64,000 nt of DNA from Tetrapyrgos nigripes (GCA_013368315.1 JAACJM010000098.1:236212-300211); one strand, 5' to 3'. Counted from the stretch's first letter, positions 45,833 to 58,400 are shown. Translations and numbers: made by a program. Notes: generated by a model from the sequence alone, not told the origin.

Positions 45833-45966
45833 TACTCTGGTCGTCGGCTCCTGTCAGCTCTTATTATATATAATCGTCTCGCTCACTGCGCCAGACGAGT
45901 ACCATTCATGCTGGTCTGATTCACTTCCACACACACAGAGTCATCGCAGACAAACACTGCTCTCAA

Positions 45967-47208
45967 ATGGCTGTTGACGCCCCGACTGCAAGTCAGATTC
46001 GCAGTGAGTGCCTCGGACTTTCTGTCTTTCTGTCTTTCAGACGACGAGTACTCATGACTTATACTCAGTTATGGCACTTGCAACTATCCCCATCGCTATC
46101 CTAGTGACATGGTTCCGCCTCTTTTTGCGCGCGAAGAAGAGGAAATTGTGGTGGGACGACTTCTTTGCCTCCATCGCAATGGTTGGAATCTGCTTTCTTT
46201 GGACGGGCATCTTGATATTCACGTCACCTCCTGGTGAGTCTCATGCAGACTTCCTGATAGTTTTCGGGCTGACAATGGTGCGCAGAATCTCATACTCGCA
46301 AAGTCAAGATATTTGGATACTATTGTGTTGACAATGGGTTCTACGCTACTATCTGGCCCGCGCGGATCTCTATCCTGCTCACTGTGGTCCGACTGGCTAC
46401 TGGGCAGTTCCGCCGGCTGCTGACATACATGGTTGGCGCGTTTCTGGTGACTTGGGCCATCTTGGACGCCCAAGTGTGGTGGACATGTGAACGGCAGCAA
46501 GGATGGAAGGATCAACCAATCGTTCAGTGCATGCTGGGACGGAACGTGGCCATTGCTCAGCTCATCAGTGAGTCATGATTCCTTTAAGCTCCAATGATGC
46601 ATGCTCTGATATTTTCATCTGTTCCAGCGGACTGCTTTGCAGACTTAATCTTGATCATTGCACCAATATGGCTTTTGTCAACCTTGACGACTATGAGAGG
46701 GCTGAGGATCAGACTCATGGTCGTTTTCTCTTCAACTATTTTTACCACCATCTTCAGCCTTGTACACGCATATGCTATTCTACATGACCTTGGCTTTATG
46801 GAATTCATGTTTGCAGTCGTAGAGGTCAGCGTTCATGGGTTATAACCGACTTAACTTACTGACCTTTTCCTCACACAGATCGTTGTGAGCCTGATAGTCG
46901 TCAACCTCACCGTCATCTCAAGCTGGATCTTCAGACTCACCGACGACGACGATAACCATGGTCCATACCTCAACACTTTCCTCAGGGGAGAGCGACCAAG
47001 TCCTCGGCGTCGCAAATCCCACGGCGCCACCACTTTTGGCCTGTCAACATTTACTCCTGCCCATATTGAGATAACCACAGAAGTGGACACTGCCGCGGAA
47101 CATAAATCAATTGGTCATGGAGTACGCGTTACCTTACCAACAGCTTCCTCCGAGGAACTTGACGACAGCAAGACTGTCAACAAAAAATCGGACCCGTATG
47201 CGCCGTAG
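45967..47208 (+). CDS. Multi-pass membrane protein, fungal rhodopsin-domain/integral membrane type
   Basis: The gene begins with a 37-nt exon (45967-46003: MAVDAPTASQIR), then exon 2 at 46069-46233 and further exons separated by ~50-nt introns at about 46234-46285, 46570-46624 and 46825-46879; stop at 47208. Hydrophobic helices are seen at IMALATIPIAILVTWFRLFL, FFASIAMVGICFLWTGILIF, YATIWPARISILLTVV, YMVGAFLVTWAILDA, ADLILIIAPIWLL, LMVVFSSTIFTTIFSLVHA and IVVSLIVVNLTVISSWIF: seven segments. A charged cytoplasmic tail of ~80 residues follows (DDDDNHGPY, RPRRRK). KKRKLWWDDFF after helix 1 matches the R..WDD pattern of the fungal seven-helix integral membrane family. No ligand or pathway is known for basidiomycete members. 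Confidence 0.75.
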
Positions 47209-47320
47209 TCTTCATCTAGGCTTGCGGCCATCTACCCGCCTCTCACACTGAAGCTCTAATTAGACCATGCATAGATGTTCCTCCATCCTGCTGTGCGCAT
47301 TTTACAGATTTGAAGGATTG

Positions 47321-50101
47321 TTTCGTCCCGTCTTATCTGGGCATCAGCATCGTAATCCTCTCGTAACCCCAGGCAGTGGGCGATTATCTTCGTTTGCTCC
47401 TCGGGAGCACTGGAGCGGGATCCCATTGGGAACGATGGTTCTGAAATCATTAACGGGAATCAAACCTTGTGCCCCCATGTACTTAGTCTCTACCTGTGCC
47501 AATAAAAGGACTATGTAGTTGTACTTATGTCTGTGCTCCATGGTGATTTGCTATCTGTACGACGAAGTGCCGGTACTATTTTGTACTGTACAACATCAAA
47601 TATGTACGAGTGATGTACCCAATTTGGTCTCTAGCACAGGTGTGGTGGCAAATTGTTCTCCGTGCTAGCAAGCTTGGAAATCTGATTCGAATGCCAGATT
47701 ACTCGAGGAGAAACCCGAAGCGTCACCAGCCGTAGACAATGGTTCAGGTGAGCTTCTTAACACTTCGTTTTCTAGTAGAGATGAATGGGTATGGTTTTCA
47801 TTGACGGCGTGAAGGGTGTAGTTTGAAAGAGAAGGGGGAGGAAGAGGAGGAGCCAAAGTTGGGGTTTTCGGAATGCTGGGTCGTTCTTCCACTCCAGCTA
47901 GTGAAGACAACTTGAAGTCAATGTGGGCCCAATGGGATCCAGGTTGTAATGTCCGACGACTTCCAGCAACTACTTGAGCGCGAAACTCAAGTCTTGTCTT
48001 ATCTCGCCAATATTTTTTGACCTTTGAACAACGGCTAAGGCCGGTCCCATCGTCATGTAGCAGATTTGACCCCATTTTCCATCTCTCTTTGAACCGATGG
48101 TATGCCAACCAGATCCATTCACCGCTCTGAGAACTAGACTTTTCTGGGTCGATGACGACATCCGTACATATTCGAGAGCGACCGTAGATTCCCAAAAACA
48201 CGGCTACTTGCCGTGGACGATCGAGAGACGACTCAAATAGTATCATTCTGGATGAATCTGGAGTCTTTGTCATGACCGTAGACGTTGACTAGCATATCTG
48301 GATCGCCTTGGGTTCGCAAGAAAACGTCGGGCGGATAAACCTCCTTTAGATCATAACTAGGCGGTAAATCTGTTTTGACCAAAAATCCGTATTCCGGAGG
48401 CACCAACTCTCTGATCATCAACAGTTGACCATGAGTGATGTTGATGTCGATGTCATACTCTCCAAGCTTGACCTTCTTACGGATGGCCGAGGAGACGAAC
48501 CTTTCTCCGCCCAACGACCTTGATACTCGGTCCAAAGCACGCCCTGGAATATGCCGACGATTTCCTAGAGTGTAGGACTCTTTGAACAGTTCGTGTTCGA
48601 ACGCTGACATGCCAAGGCCAGCGTCGGTAGCAATGTCGGAAAAGATGTGCATGTTATGGACTCCTACAACGACAGCAAATTTTTCCCCAGTCGCCTCGTG
48701 AAGAAACAGTAGGGCAATATCTGATCCATTCGATACTTCGAAAAGCTTCGGGTCCTGATCTAATCCGCCCGAGAATGGAATCTCCGGAGCCTGATCCCCC
48801 TGCTCCTGCTCTTCGATGGATTGCCAGATGTAAGATTTTATTGCAAGACCGGCAAAACCGTGGAGAGGCTTGAGATTGAACGTGCACGTCTTCGCAGCCC
48901 CCTTTTTTCGCCTGGCCTCTGCGCCATGTACAACATACACAGACATCGTACCGGGTGGCCGCCATGAAGCATGCTTCAACTCTATCTCATCCGGCCAACA
49001 CCGTACAAACTGGTTCTGGTCTGGATGCCCGACTCGCTTGAGATGAACATACAGCTGCTCCCCTCCCTTCTTGAGCCGGCAATCAAGAAAGGCGAGGAAC
49101 ACATCGTCTAATTCGTCCAGGACTGGCAGCATCGGAAACTCTATATGCAGGCTCATGTTGGTCATAGAGAAAGGCGTTATTCCGCAGTTGTCGTCGGAGA
49201 TCCTAACATTTCCAGAGTGCCTGAACTCGTAAGGTGACTTGGCCAACAACCCTCGAGTCATTTCCGTACCCCCTTCCGCCGCCTTCCATGCAAAAATGCT
49301 TCTATCATGCGAAAACTTGATAATCTCCAGCTGAAGGCGAATGAAGGCGTTGTATTCTCCTTCTCCATACAACGTCGGCATATGTACCCCAAAGATACCC
49401 ATCAAACAATAAGCTCGGTCCTCTGCCCTCGTCGTCTCCCTCATCGCAGCCCAAGACATCTTCGTCGCTATGCTGATCCTCTGAGGACCGTTATCCAAGA
49501 GAACGTTGCAGGGTATTCCTGTGACTGCCTCGATAACGTCCTGTAGGCTCGACTTTGTCCCAATTTCCACCCAGTCAACGTCGAGAAAATGACAATGGCA
49601 GGCGCTAAAAGCTCCTGGAGAGTCCATCCCCTGGTGAACCATTTACAATTTCTGAAGGAAGAATTGATCGTTCTGGGATCCTCATCCCTGCTGACATCTG
49701 GAAGATAGACATAGCATACTTCGGCATCCTGGTAGTATCTGTACATGGAATTAATCGCCTCCGAAAGTTCCGCACTACTGTCCTTGTTGATGCAGCAGGT
49801 ATCGATCCAAACGTATTCGAAACCATGTGCACGAGCCAGGTTGCAGCAACTTTGAAGTTTACTGAAACCTGCTTTCCTTCGAAGTGCATCGCGTGAGGAA
49901 GATTGGATATCTTGGAAAGTGATTTCTTCTTTGCCCCATGTATGCGACAAGATGGCGTATGGAGGGATATGGCTACCGGGGAACTCGAAAAGATTTAGAG
50001 TATCTGTGTTGAGAAGACGCATCGTCCTTCAATTAGAAAGGTTGAGAAGAATACCAGTGAAAACTCTGCGGGGGATGATCATGGGGGCGATACCTACCTT
50101 T
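47321..50101. repeat. Direct segmental duplication, copy 1 (HET unit)
   Basis: This ~2.78-kb block is repeated in the same orientation at 51921-54716. Identity by eye is very high over the coding part. It starts at TTTCGTCCCGT and ends at ACCTTT just upstream of the HET start codon. Homology fades within a few bases at both ends. Confidence 0.85.
47665..50022 (-). pseudogene. HET-domain protein, frameshifted copy
   Basis: Same gene as the intact copy at 52268-54631 but with two frame breaks. One base is missing in the T-rich stretch after APAIVIF (near 49585; six bases where the intact copy has a run of seven T's), giving a premature end after ~184 codons. A second, two-base deficit occurs after VNVYGHDKDS (near 48260), before the C-terminal 200 residues. 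The HET domain (IPPYAILSHTWGKEEITFQDI, WIDTCCINKDSSAELSEAIN, RNCKWFTRGWTLQELLAP) is fully coded before the first break, so a HET-only peptide of 184 aa could still be made. HET proteins trigger programmed cell death after non-self recognition in hyphal fusion. Confidence 0.85.
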
Positions 50102-51138
50102 GAAGATGATTCAACTCAACAGCTTCAGAGGATCATAGCTCTATCATTCGTGGTCGACCGTCAACCGTTTGCATAGAAACCATCACTGACGGCCGACTGA
50201 GACATAGTCGCAGATTCTGGCGCTAGACTGCCACGAGCTTGAACTCGAGCCAACCACTTCTGCAAAAGGGTTAATGCAAATTTGATGGAAGTCGATTAAA
50301 CCTCTTGGCAAAGCGACTGGAAGAAATCCGTGAGCCTTGAGGTCGCAGTAAGTTTTGTCACGTGCTTGCTTTGACTTTTATCTCGACGACCCTTGGACGA
50401 CCCCGCGACAATTCGCTCCAAAATTTCGCATTATACTACCTAGAACCATGCATCTTACAAGCTAATATATATATAGAAGATGCTCAATATTTTCTTCTCG
50501 TCCTATGTGCCCGATCTTGGCCCGATCATCTGGGTTCCTCTTCACCAGCCTTCACCGGTCACCCTCCATAGACCAGCCCGCCTTCCTATCTTCGCTGACA
50601 CACTTTTGATCAACTGTCATCAAAGTGTTACACAGAGCGAGTGGTTCGAGTCTAGTTTTGAGTTTATTGACCTGGTGGACCGTGGACGAGTTGCGCCCCC
50701 GAATGCACTAGTGACTACAGAGTGAAAGGCTTCTACCAGCCTCATGGACCGCTTCATCGCTATCAAGATTTTCCAAGGACAACTGGCTAAGGAAATATGT
50801 GCTTTCTGATACTCTTGTTTCTATTTTTGACAGGATGGTCAACGGTTCTGTGAGTCTTTGCTTGTAGGAGGAAAACTAATCTAATCTTCTCACTTATTTG
50901 AAGTATCATTCTTGTCATTGTTGGTGTCATTGCTGGATCTTTTCAGCTTACATGACATGTGTTGTCGGTGGACTTCATGAACTCCCAGTCCGTCTGTCAA
51001 TACTGCAGCAGGCTGTCTTCGGATTACAATTGGTTCTTTATGGATGCAAAGCTTTCGTTGAAAATCACGCCTGCTTCGTGTCCTTCTCTCCACTTCAACT
51101 CCACTTCTTCAGTCTTATATATCATCTCCTCGTCGCAA
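50102..51138. other. Intervening sequence between HET copies
   Basis: No gene can be supported in this ~1 kb. Short open frames (for example 50480-50725) show no recognisable domain. TATATATATATAG lies at about 50465-50476. It may include decayed 5' parts of the kinase-like fragment that follows. Confidence 0.35.
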
Positions 51139-51770
51139 ATGTCCTTCCCATCTAGCTCTCAACGTTCTCCTGAGCTCAATACCCTTAACAATATCAAGGA
51201 CGCAACCAGATTAAGATTGTCAGCAGAGATTCACATGAAATTCATAATCAACACAACCACAATTACTACGCAGGGCCTGGCTACTGGCATCTGGACAAGA
51301 CTGTGTGTACTTACTGTTCTCGTTTCTAATTCCTGAAAATTGATCGTCTTTTCTAGAACGTGGTTTGTTTTGAAAAGATCGAACTAGTGGATGAACTACA
51401 TCGTCAAAAGCATTACAGGGTGCATTCTGCCAAGCTTGGGGAACGATTCGTCGTCGTGAAGGTCTTCGAAGGCCAGAAGGAGAATGAAGCATGCGCATTT
51501 TACACACTTCAAGTATTACTTCTGCTAACGTCGTTTGACAGATATTTGACAAGACAGTCGCAGTAAACAAGATTGTACCATTCATTGTCTGTGATAGTGG
51601 TGTGTACCTGTTCCCATTCATTGTCAGATGCAAAATAGCTTAGGGCTGTCTACTTTCAGCTTGTACGAAAGGACCTGTGGAATATCATATATCAACTGCC
51701 CTTTCGCCCAGCGTTTCACCCAGTATTCGTTTGGCACTCCGAATTGTAAGTTTCTTCATTACACGAGACC
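51139..51770 (+). pseudogene. Truncated kinase-like gene fragment
   Basis: ATG 51139 opens a 56-codon exon (MSFPSSSQRSPELNTLNN) ending at GTACTT (51307). After TTCTAG a second exon starts at 51357 and reads YRVHSAKLGERFVVVKVFEGQKENE, which looks like the beta-sheet start of a protein-kinase N-lobe (xVKVFEG with the catalytic Lys). IFDKTVAVNKIVPFIVCDS and a helix-like VYFQLVRKDLWNIIYQLPF follow after further putative introns, one of which would be only 29 nt with GT-AG ends or 54 nt with a GC donor. No HRD or DFG motifs appear. Within about 150 bp the second HET duplication block begins. It is most simply a kinase-type gene cut off by that duplication. Confidence 0.42.
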
Positions 51771-51920
51771 CATTGGGACAGTCAAGATTCATTCTCTTCT
51801 ATCTGTATCGTTTAGGTCGCTGATTTATCGGTGAGGACTCGTAGTCTCACTCAGACATTGACGCAAGTGTCAGAATCTCGAGGTCTACATCACAAAAGAT
51901 GATAGAGTGAAAATTGGTGG

Positions 51921-54716
51921 TTTCGTCCCGTATTATCTGGTCATAAGCATCGTAATCCTCTCGTAATCCCAGGCAGTGGGCGATTATATTCGTTTGCTCC
52001 TTGGGAACACTGGAGTGGGATCCCATTGGCTTCACTTGGGAACAATGGTTCTGAAACCATTAACGGAAATTAAACCTTATGCCCCATGTACTTAGTCTTT
52101 ACCTGTGCCAATAAAGGACTATGTAGTTGTATGTCTGTGCTACATGGTGATTTGCTATCTGTACGACGAACTGCCAGTACTATTTTGTACTGGAAAACAT
52201 CAATATGTACGAGTGATGTACCCAATTTGGTCTCTAGCACAGGTGTGGTGGTAAATTGTTCTCCGTGCTAGCAAGCTTGGAAATCTGACTCGAGTGCCAG
52301 ATTACTCGAGGAGAAACCCGAAGCGTCACCAGCCGTAGACCATGGTTCAGGTGAGCTTCTTAACACTTCGTTTTCTAGTAGAGATGAATGGGTATGGTTT
52401 TCATCGACAGCGTGAAGGGTGTAGGTTGAAAGAGGAGGAGGAGGAGGAGCCAAAGTTGGGGTTTTCGGAATGCTGGGTCGTTCTTCCACTCCAGCTAGTG
52501 AAGACAACTTGAAGTCAATGTGGGCCCAATGCGATCCAGGCTGTAATGTCGCCCGTCGACCAGCAACTACTGTACATGTAGCACGAAATTCTTGTCTTGT
52601 CTTATCTCGCCGATACTTTTTGACCTTTGAACAACGGCTAAGGCCGGCCCCATCATCATGTAGCAGATTTGACCCCATTTTCCATCTCTCTTTGAACTGA
52701 TGGTATGCTGACCAGATCCATTCATCGCTCTGAGAGCTAGACTTTTCTGGGTCGATAATGACATCCGTCCGTATCTGAGAGCGACCGTAGATTCCCAAAA
52801 ACACGGCTACTTGTCGTGGACGACCCAAAGACGACTCGAATAGGATCATTCTCGAAAATTTCAGAGAGCCTTCATCATGAGCGTAGACGTTGACTAGCAT
52901 ATCTGGATCGCCTTGAGTTTGCAGGAAGACGTCGGGCGGATAAACGTCCTTCAGACGATAGCTGGGCGGTAAATCTGTTTTAACCAGAAATCCGTATTCC
53001 AGGGGTACCAACTGTCTGATCGTTAACGGCTGGCCGTGAGTGATATCGATGTCGATGTCATATTCTCCAGGCTTGACCGTCTTACGGATGGCCAAGGAGA
53101 CGAGCCTTTCTCCGCCTAACGACCTCGAAACTCGGTCCCAACCACGTTCTGGAACGTGCCGACGGTTTCCCAAAGTATAGGACTGTTTCAGCAGTTCGTG
53201 TTCTAGCGGTGACATACCAAGACCAGCGTCGATAGCGATATCGGAAAAGATGTGCATGTTATGGACCCCTACAATGACACCGAACTTCTCCCCAGTCGCC
53301 TCGTGAAGAAACAACAGGGTAATATCTGACCCATTCGATACGAAAAGCTTCAGGTCCCGATCTAATCCGCCCCAGAATGGAATCTCCCCACCCTGATGCT
53401 CCTGCTCCCGCTCTTCGGTGGATTGCCAGATGTACGATTTTTGTTGTATTGCAAGACCGGCAAAACCGTGGAGAGGCTTGAGATTGAACGTGCACGTCTT
53501 CGCAGCCCCCTTTTTTCGCCTGGCCTCTGCGCCATGTACAGCATACACAGACATCGTACCGGGTGGCCGCCATGAAGCATGCTTCAACTCTATCTCATCC
53601 GGCCAACACCGCACAAACTGGTTCTGGTCTGGATGCCCGGCTCGCTTGAGATGAATGCACAGCTGCTCTCCTCCCTTCTCGAGCCGGCAATCAAGAAAGG
53701 CGAGGAACACATCGTCCAATTCGTCCTGGACTGGCAGCATCGGAAACTCTATATGCAGGCCCATGTTGGTCATAGAGAAAGGCGTTATTCCGCAGTTGTC
53801 GTCGGAGATCCTAACATTTCCAGAGTGCCTGAACTCGTAAGGTGACTTGGCCAACAACCCTCGAGTCATTTCCGTATCCCCTTCCGCCGCCTTCCATGCA
53901 AAAATGCTTCTATCATGCGAAAACTTGATAATCTCCAGCTGAAGGCGAATGAAGGCGTTGTATTCTCCTTCTCCATACAACGTCGGCATATGTACCCCAA
54001 AGATACCCATCAAACAATAAGCTCGGTCCTCTGCCCTCGTCGTCTCCCTCATCGCAGCCCAAGACATCTTCGTCGCTATGCTGATCCTCTGAGGACCGTT
54101 ATCCAAGAGAACGTTGCAGGGTATTCCTGTGACTGCCTCGATAACGTCCTGTAGGCTCGACTTTGTCCCAATCTCCACCCAATCGACATCGAAAAAAATG
54201 ACAATGGCAGGCGCTAAAAGCTCCTGGAGAGTCCATCCCCTAGTGAACCATTTGCAGTTTCTGAAGGAAGAGTTGATAGTTCTGGGATCCTCATCCCTGC
54301 TGACATCTGGAAGATAGGCATAGCATACTTCGGCGTCCTGATAGTATCTGTACATGGAATTGATCGCCTCCGAAAGTTCCGCACTACTGTCCTTGTTGAT
54401 GCAGCAGGTGTCGATCCAAACGTATTCGAAACCATGTGCACGAGCCAGGTTGCAGCAACTTTGAAGTTTACTGAAACCTGCTTTCCTTCGAAGTGCATCG
54501 CGTGAGGAAGATTGGATATCTTGGAAAGTGATTTCTTCTTTGCCCCATGTATGCGACAAGATGGCGTATGGAGGGACATGGTTACCAGGGAACTCGAAAA
54601 GATTTAGAGTGTATGTGTTGAGAAGATGCATCGTCCTTCAATAATTACTAGAAAAGTTGAGAAGAATACCAGTGAAAACTCTGCGGGGTATGATCACGGA
54701 GGCGATACGTACCTTT
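51921..54716. repeat. Direct segmental duplication, copy 2 (HET unit)
   Basis: Partner of 47321-50101, same orientation, ~2.80 kb, spaced by about 1.8 kb. It contains the intact HET gene. Confidence 0.85.
52268..54631 (-). CDS. HET-domain (heterokaryon incompatibility) protein, 787 aa
   Basis: A single-exon frame of 787 codons. The N-terminal HET domain spans about residues 18-165: VPPYAILSHTWGKEEITFQDI, HGFEYVWIDTCCINKDSS, YRYYQDAEVCYAYLPDV and FTRGWTLQELLAP. It continues with the conserved downstream segment WAAMRETTRAEDRAYCLMGIFGV and MPTLYGEGEYNAF (about residues 210-245). The remaining ~530 residues have no recognised repeat or NACHT/WD40 module. They show mixed alpha/beta sequence and a Ser/Pro-rich tail (SIPKTPTLAPP). 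HET domains act as death-inducing, TIR-like effectors in fungal non-self recognition. The frameshifted duplicate 4.6 kb away suggests this locus evolves by duplication and loss. Confidence 0.9.
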   Translation of the reverse strand: MHLLNTYTLNLFEFPGNHVPPYAILSHTWGKEEITFQDIQSSSRDALRRKAGFSKLQSCCNLARAHGFEYVWIDTCCINKDSSAELSEAINSMYRYYQDAEVCYAYLPDVSRDEDPRTINSSFRNCKWFTRGWTLQELLAPAIVIFFDVDWVEIGTKSSLQDVIEAVTGIPCNVLLDNGPQRISIATKMSWAAMRETTRAEDRAYCLMGIFGVHMPTLYGEGEYNAFIRLQLEIIKFSHDRSIFAWKAAEGDTEMTRGLLAKSPYEFRHSGNVRISDDNCGITPFSMTNMGLHIEFPMLPVQDELDDVFLAFLDCRLEKGGEQLCIHLKRAGHPDQNQFVRCWPDEIELKHASWRPPGTMSVYAVHGAEARRKKGAAKTCTFNLKPLHGFAGLAIQQKSYIWQSTEEREQEHQGGEIPFWGGLDRDLKLFVSNGSDITLLFLHEATGEKFGVIVGVHNMHIFSDIAIDAGLGMSPLEHELLKQSYTLGNRRHVPERGWDRVSRSLGGERLVSLAIRKTVKPGEYDIDIDITHGQPLTIRQLVPLEYGFLVKTDLPPSYRLKDVYPPDVFLQTQGDPDMLVNVYAHDEGSLKFSRMILFESSLGRPRQVAVFLGIYGRSQIRTDVIIDPEKSSSQSDEWIWSAYHQFKERWKMGSNLLHDDGAGLSRCSKVKKYRRDKTRQEFRATCTVVAGRRATLQPGSHWAHIDFKLSSLAGVEERPSIPKTPTLAPPPPPLSTYTLHAVDENHTHSSLLENEVLRSSPEPWSTAGDASGFSSSNLALESDFQAC

Positions 54717-55478
54717 CACGCCGCGCAGGAATGAATGTTAGGTGGATGAAAGTTTGAAAGGAAACCCGAAATATACGATTACGAAGATTCAGCTAATAAA
54801 TGATTTGAGATTTGCTATGTTTTCCACCTACCGAGCATTTTTATGTATCCAAACTCATTTTCGACTTGAAAGGAACCACTAAGTATGGAAGAAATAGAAA
54901 CTTGCTGGTATACTTGATGATTACACTTCGGTAGAATCCGTTAAGTATCTTACGGTGATAAAACTTCAAGGAATCGTCACGTTTCTCAAGGCAATGTATA
55001 CGAGTGGTTTCCCAATTACTTTCTGATCTACACAGAAACGTGATGTATCCTACAGCCAGAAACCTAGCGCCTCCTGAGCTGACGCTAACTAGAGACTGGG
55101 CTTCTGACTGGCGTCGTCTGACCAGCAGCATATATGTGCAGCTGAGTATACTGAATACTAGTACAACCTACTAGATACAAACGATACAGAAAATAGAAAG
55201 AGCATTGTAACACAGCACTATCGTACAACAGAGCAATTAATCACAGCACAGTTCAATCACCGAGTTCACCCACGAGAGGACGTTTCAACTTGATATCCTC
55301 TTTTGAAGCCTTTTCCGTTCTGCGCTTTTGCTCTTGCACTGAATACACCCATAGCTAAATACGCTTCATCCTCCAATCTCGCAACAATCAATCCATTTCA
55401 TTTCGGTGTACACATTTACCGCTTCATTCTCCAATCATCCGATGTATTTCCTCATTTCGGTGTACATATTTACATGGC
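54717..55478. other. AT-rich intergenic, possible left end of transposon
   Basis: No gene seen. An open frame at 54841-55131 (minus) has no recognisable features. CpG occurs at normal frequency. I looked for a terminal repeat matching the far side of the transposase region (59.5-60.0 and 62.2-62.8 kb) and found none by eye. Confidence 0.35.
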
Positions 55479-58400
55479 TCAGTCCTGACGAGAAGTTATC
55501 AGTTGATAAATTATCCAAGGAATTACGCCAGAGACGACTCACTCTAGCAAGATCAACCACCACAACTCGATCAGCTGAATATTGATAACGGGCAACATGA
55601 CAGACAACGGCCGACGGAGAAATTGTGTGCAATTCAGTCGACGTCTTCGTAGAGAAGGTTCTGGCGGGATACCATGGAAAACGGAACGGTTCACGTTCTC
55701 CGGAGGGAAGAGGTAGCTGGCGCTGAATGATGAAGACAACATGTTCGCCGCAATTCTTGATCTCCTGAATAGAGCCCACGTGTGATTGGTTACCATGGAC
55801 ATAGCGAACAAAGCTGTTGCCCAAGTGAGTCTTGGCTCTCGAGTAAAAGACACCAGCGTATTTGTAGTACGCATGACTGTCTGTTTTGGAATTGGGAGCA
55901 AAGTCGTTGTAAGACTCGAATTGATCAGATCGAGATCCGTAAGCTTTGTCAAAAAGCTCCTGGAACTGGGTGATCATCTCGTCGCAGTCTGGACGACTGA
56001 CCAGCCTACGAAAATTTGCGGCACGTGAGAAGGTATGAAGAATAGTCTGCTCAAGTTCTCCTGTGAAGTTACTCGTCAGGATAAAAGAAAATGAGCTTTG
56101 GAGGATAAAGTACTCGCCTCCGATATGATCGTTGGTATTAATCTTCTGCAGCGCACCAACCAACCTTTCGAAGGGAAATGTCCACCAAGATATTACCGGT
56201 CCAAAGAGCTTCAGGAAATCATAGATATGAAATGCAACATGGACGTTTGGTCGGATCCGTCGGGAGCCTTGAGTGTGAGGATGCAGAGCATAGAGATCGT
56301 CTACCCACTCCTTAAGGAATCCCACGTAAGCCTTTGCACGCTCATCAGACATTGTGAATCGGCAGACAATGTTGACCGCCTGGAAGAGTTTCATGGTGTG
56401 GTCCAAAACTTTACGCGTCCTCAAAGAAGCTTTGTCTTCATCCCAGTCCCAAAGAGAGACCAAGGCTATGGGAAGGTGGATTGTCACAAGTGTACGCCAT
56501 TCGTCAGCTTTGATAGTGCCGGCAACCTTCTCGGAGTAGTTGTGAGGCACGGTATTCACCCAAGACGGAACACTGGTATTGTTGATGACGTGTTGTATAT
56601 GCTGAATAGATTTAACGTCTATGTGGCTGTCTGACTTGGACTCGGAAGGTACAAAAGGCATTTTCAGACGCTGACAAATTGGTGATCAGTGAGATGGACA
56701 AGAGTCTGAAGATGAGCATTTACCCATTCTATCAGCACATCAACAAAAGCATCAATGGACTTGATCTGGAAAACTGGGATGACCACCTCGTTATTGAAGA
56801 TAACTTTGACTTTGCGCGGCTGGGGAACATCTGGTGTGATGACCTCGTTGTTGAAGATGACCTTGACTTTGCGCATCGCTTTCCTAGGATTCTTTCGCTT
56901 GGCATATTGTGCAAACTTTTCACGGTCTCTGGTCTCGTGTATGCCCAAGCTCCAGGCGACAAATCGCAGCGGCGGGAGACGCTTGGTCGACAACCGCTTC
57001 CACAACATCATGGTATCGGGAACGCCTTCGTTACACTCGAGAGCAGCCTCCAGGAGATCATGTATATTGGAAACAGATTTCAGCTGACTGTCCAGTTTGT
57101 TCCCGTCAAGCTGATATGCTTTGGGAACCTGCAACTCATCATATAGCTTCCAGTTGTGATGGAACGCTGGATCCATGGCAGCTTCCTTTCCGGCAGCTTC
57201 TGCATTGATTCCAAGGACATGACGACAGTGGTAATGGACAAGACCTTCGAGTACACAGTGCATGCTGTCAACAACAAGCATTTTGGTAGGGTCCCAGTAC
57301 GGAAGCCTCCAAAGCTCTGACCAGCGAACACCAGAAGCTTCGAAGATAGCTTGCCGTTCTGCTGAGCAGTTGGCATCACGGGATGCTTCAGCTAGTCGGC
57401 GAAGCTCCTGGACGTCATGCTTCACCCACTGCTCGAAGCAAGTGTTGTATGTACGATGGTAGTTCTGGCACACAGTACACCATCCCGAAGTATGCCCCGC
57501 AGCACCTGCTACTTTCCGAGCAGCAGGAAGGTCGTTAACAGAGAGCACCACGGCATACTGCATTGCCCGTCCTTCTTGGTGTTTCCCTGTCCGCGACAAG
57601 TGTACTCCCTTCCACCCTGGCAGACACATATCAATGATGGGAGTCATGTAATTGGAGAAGTCTTCGTCATTTGGTTCTCGAGGACCGGGAATGATGGCGG
57701 CCAGGAAAAGATTCTCTGGCTTGTTGCGTATCTCGTGAGGCAAGTTGAGAATGGCAAACGAAACCAGACCGATGGAAGCGGTTTTGCCTCGATGGCGATT
57801 TCCGTTTGGGTTGAAGAAGTCGACCTGGAGTGCTAGGGCAAGTCGTGCTTTATCGCCTCGGTCTATGAAAAGAGTCCCCACACCCCCTGGACCAGTGAAT
57901 TGACGCAGGAAATCCCCGTCAAAGACTGAGGTCATGGGCTCGTTGGAAGCTCCTCCGTTGATTTCTCCATTGACTTTGCGTAAAGCCTCATCCACTGCGG
58001 TATCACAGTACTTCTCGAGTTCCGGATTGGCAAGAATGCGAGCCAAATGCTCTTGCAGTGAGTTGACCGCATAAGGTTTGATCGGTCGCATGTTGCCATT
58101 CCGAGCGTGAAGTAAGGAAGTCCCGCATGCGCTTCTACCATCCTTCCCGACAATCATATTGTTGCATTGATCGGGATACTGGGCTTTAACGGCTGTCTGG
58201 GAGAACTCGGGCTGATGGCAAAAGCTGCAGGATGGACACACGGCAAAAACGGTTGTCTTGCTATCCAGACGAAGGGCATTCAAAGCAGTGTACAGACTGC
58301 TCGGGAGCTGTGCCATGAGCTGCCGTTGCACGTGTTGTTCACTGGTTGGCACTGCGGATGAGGGACAAAACAAGGATGTTGCGGCAGCGACTATATTCCA

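Noticed and set aside
45555..45977. 140-codon plus-strand frame with a hydrophobic segment before the membrane-protein gene
   Set aside because: It overlaps the start of the real gene in another frame, and its hydrophobicity derives from the reverse of the minus-strand ORF. No family resemblance.
50640..50670. Possible tRNA T-arm (GTGGTTCGAGTCTAG)
   Set aside because: No acceptor stem, D-arm or anticodon arm can be built around it.
54841..55131. 96-codon minus-strand frame between the HET gene and the transposase
   Set aside because: Isolated, no conserved motif, no splice partners, no clear promoter.
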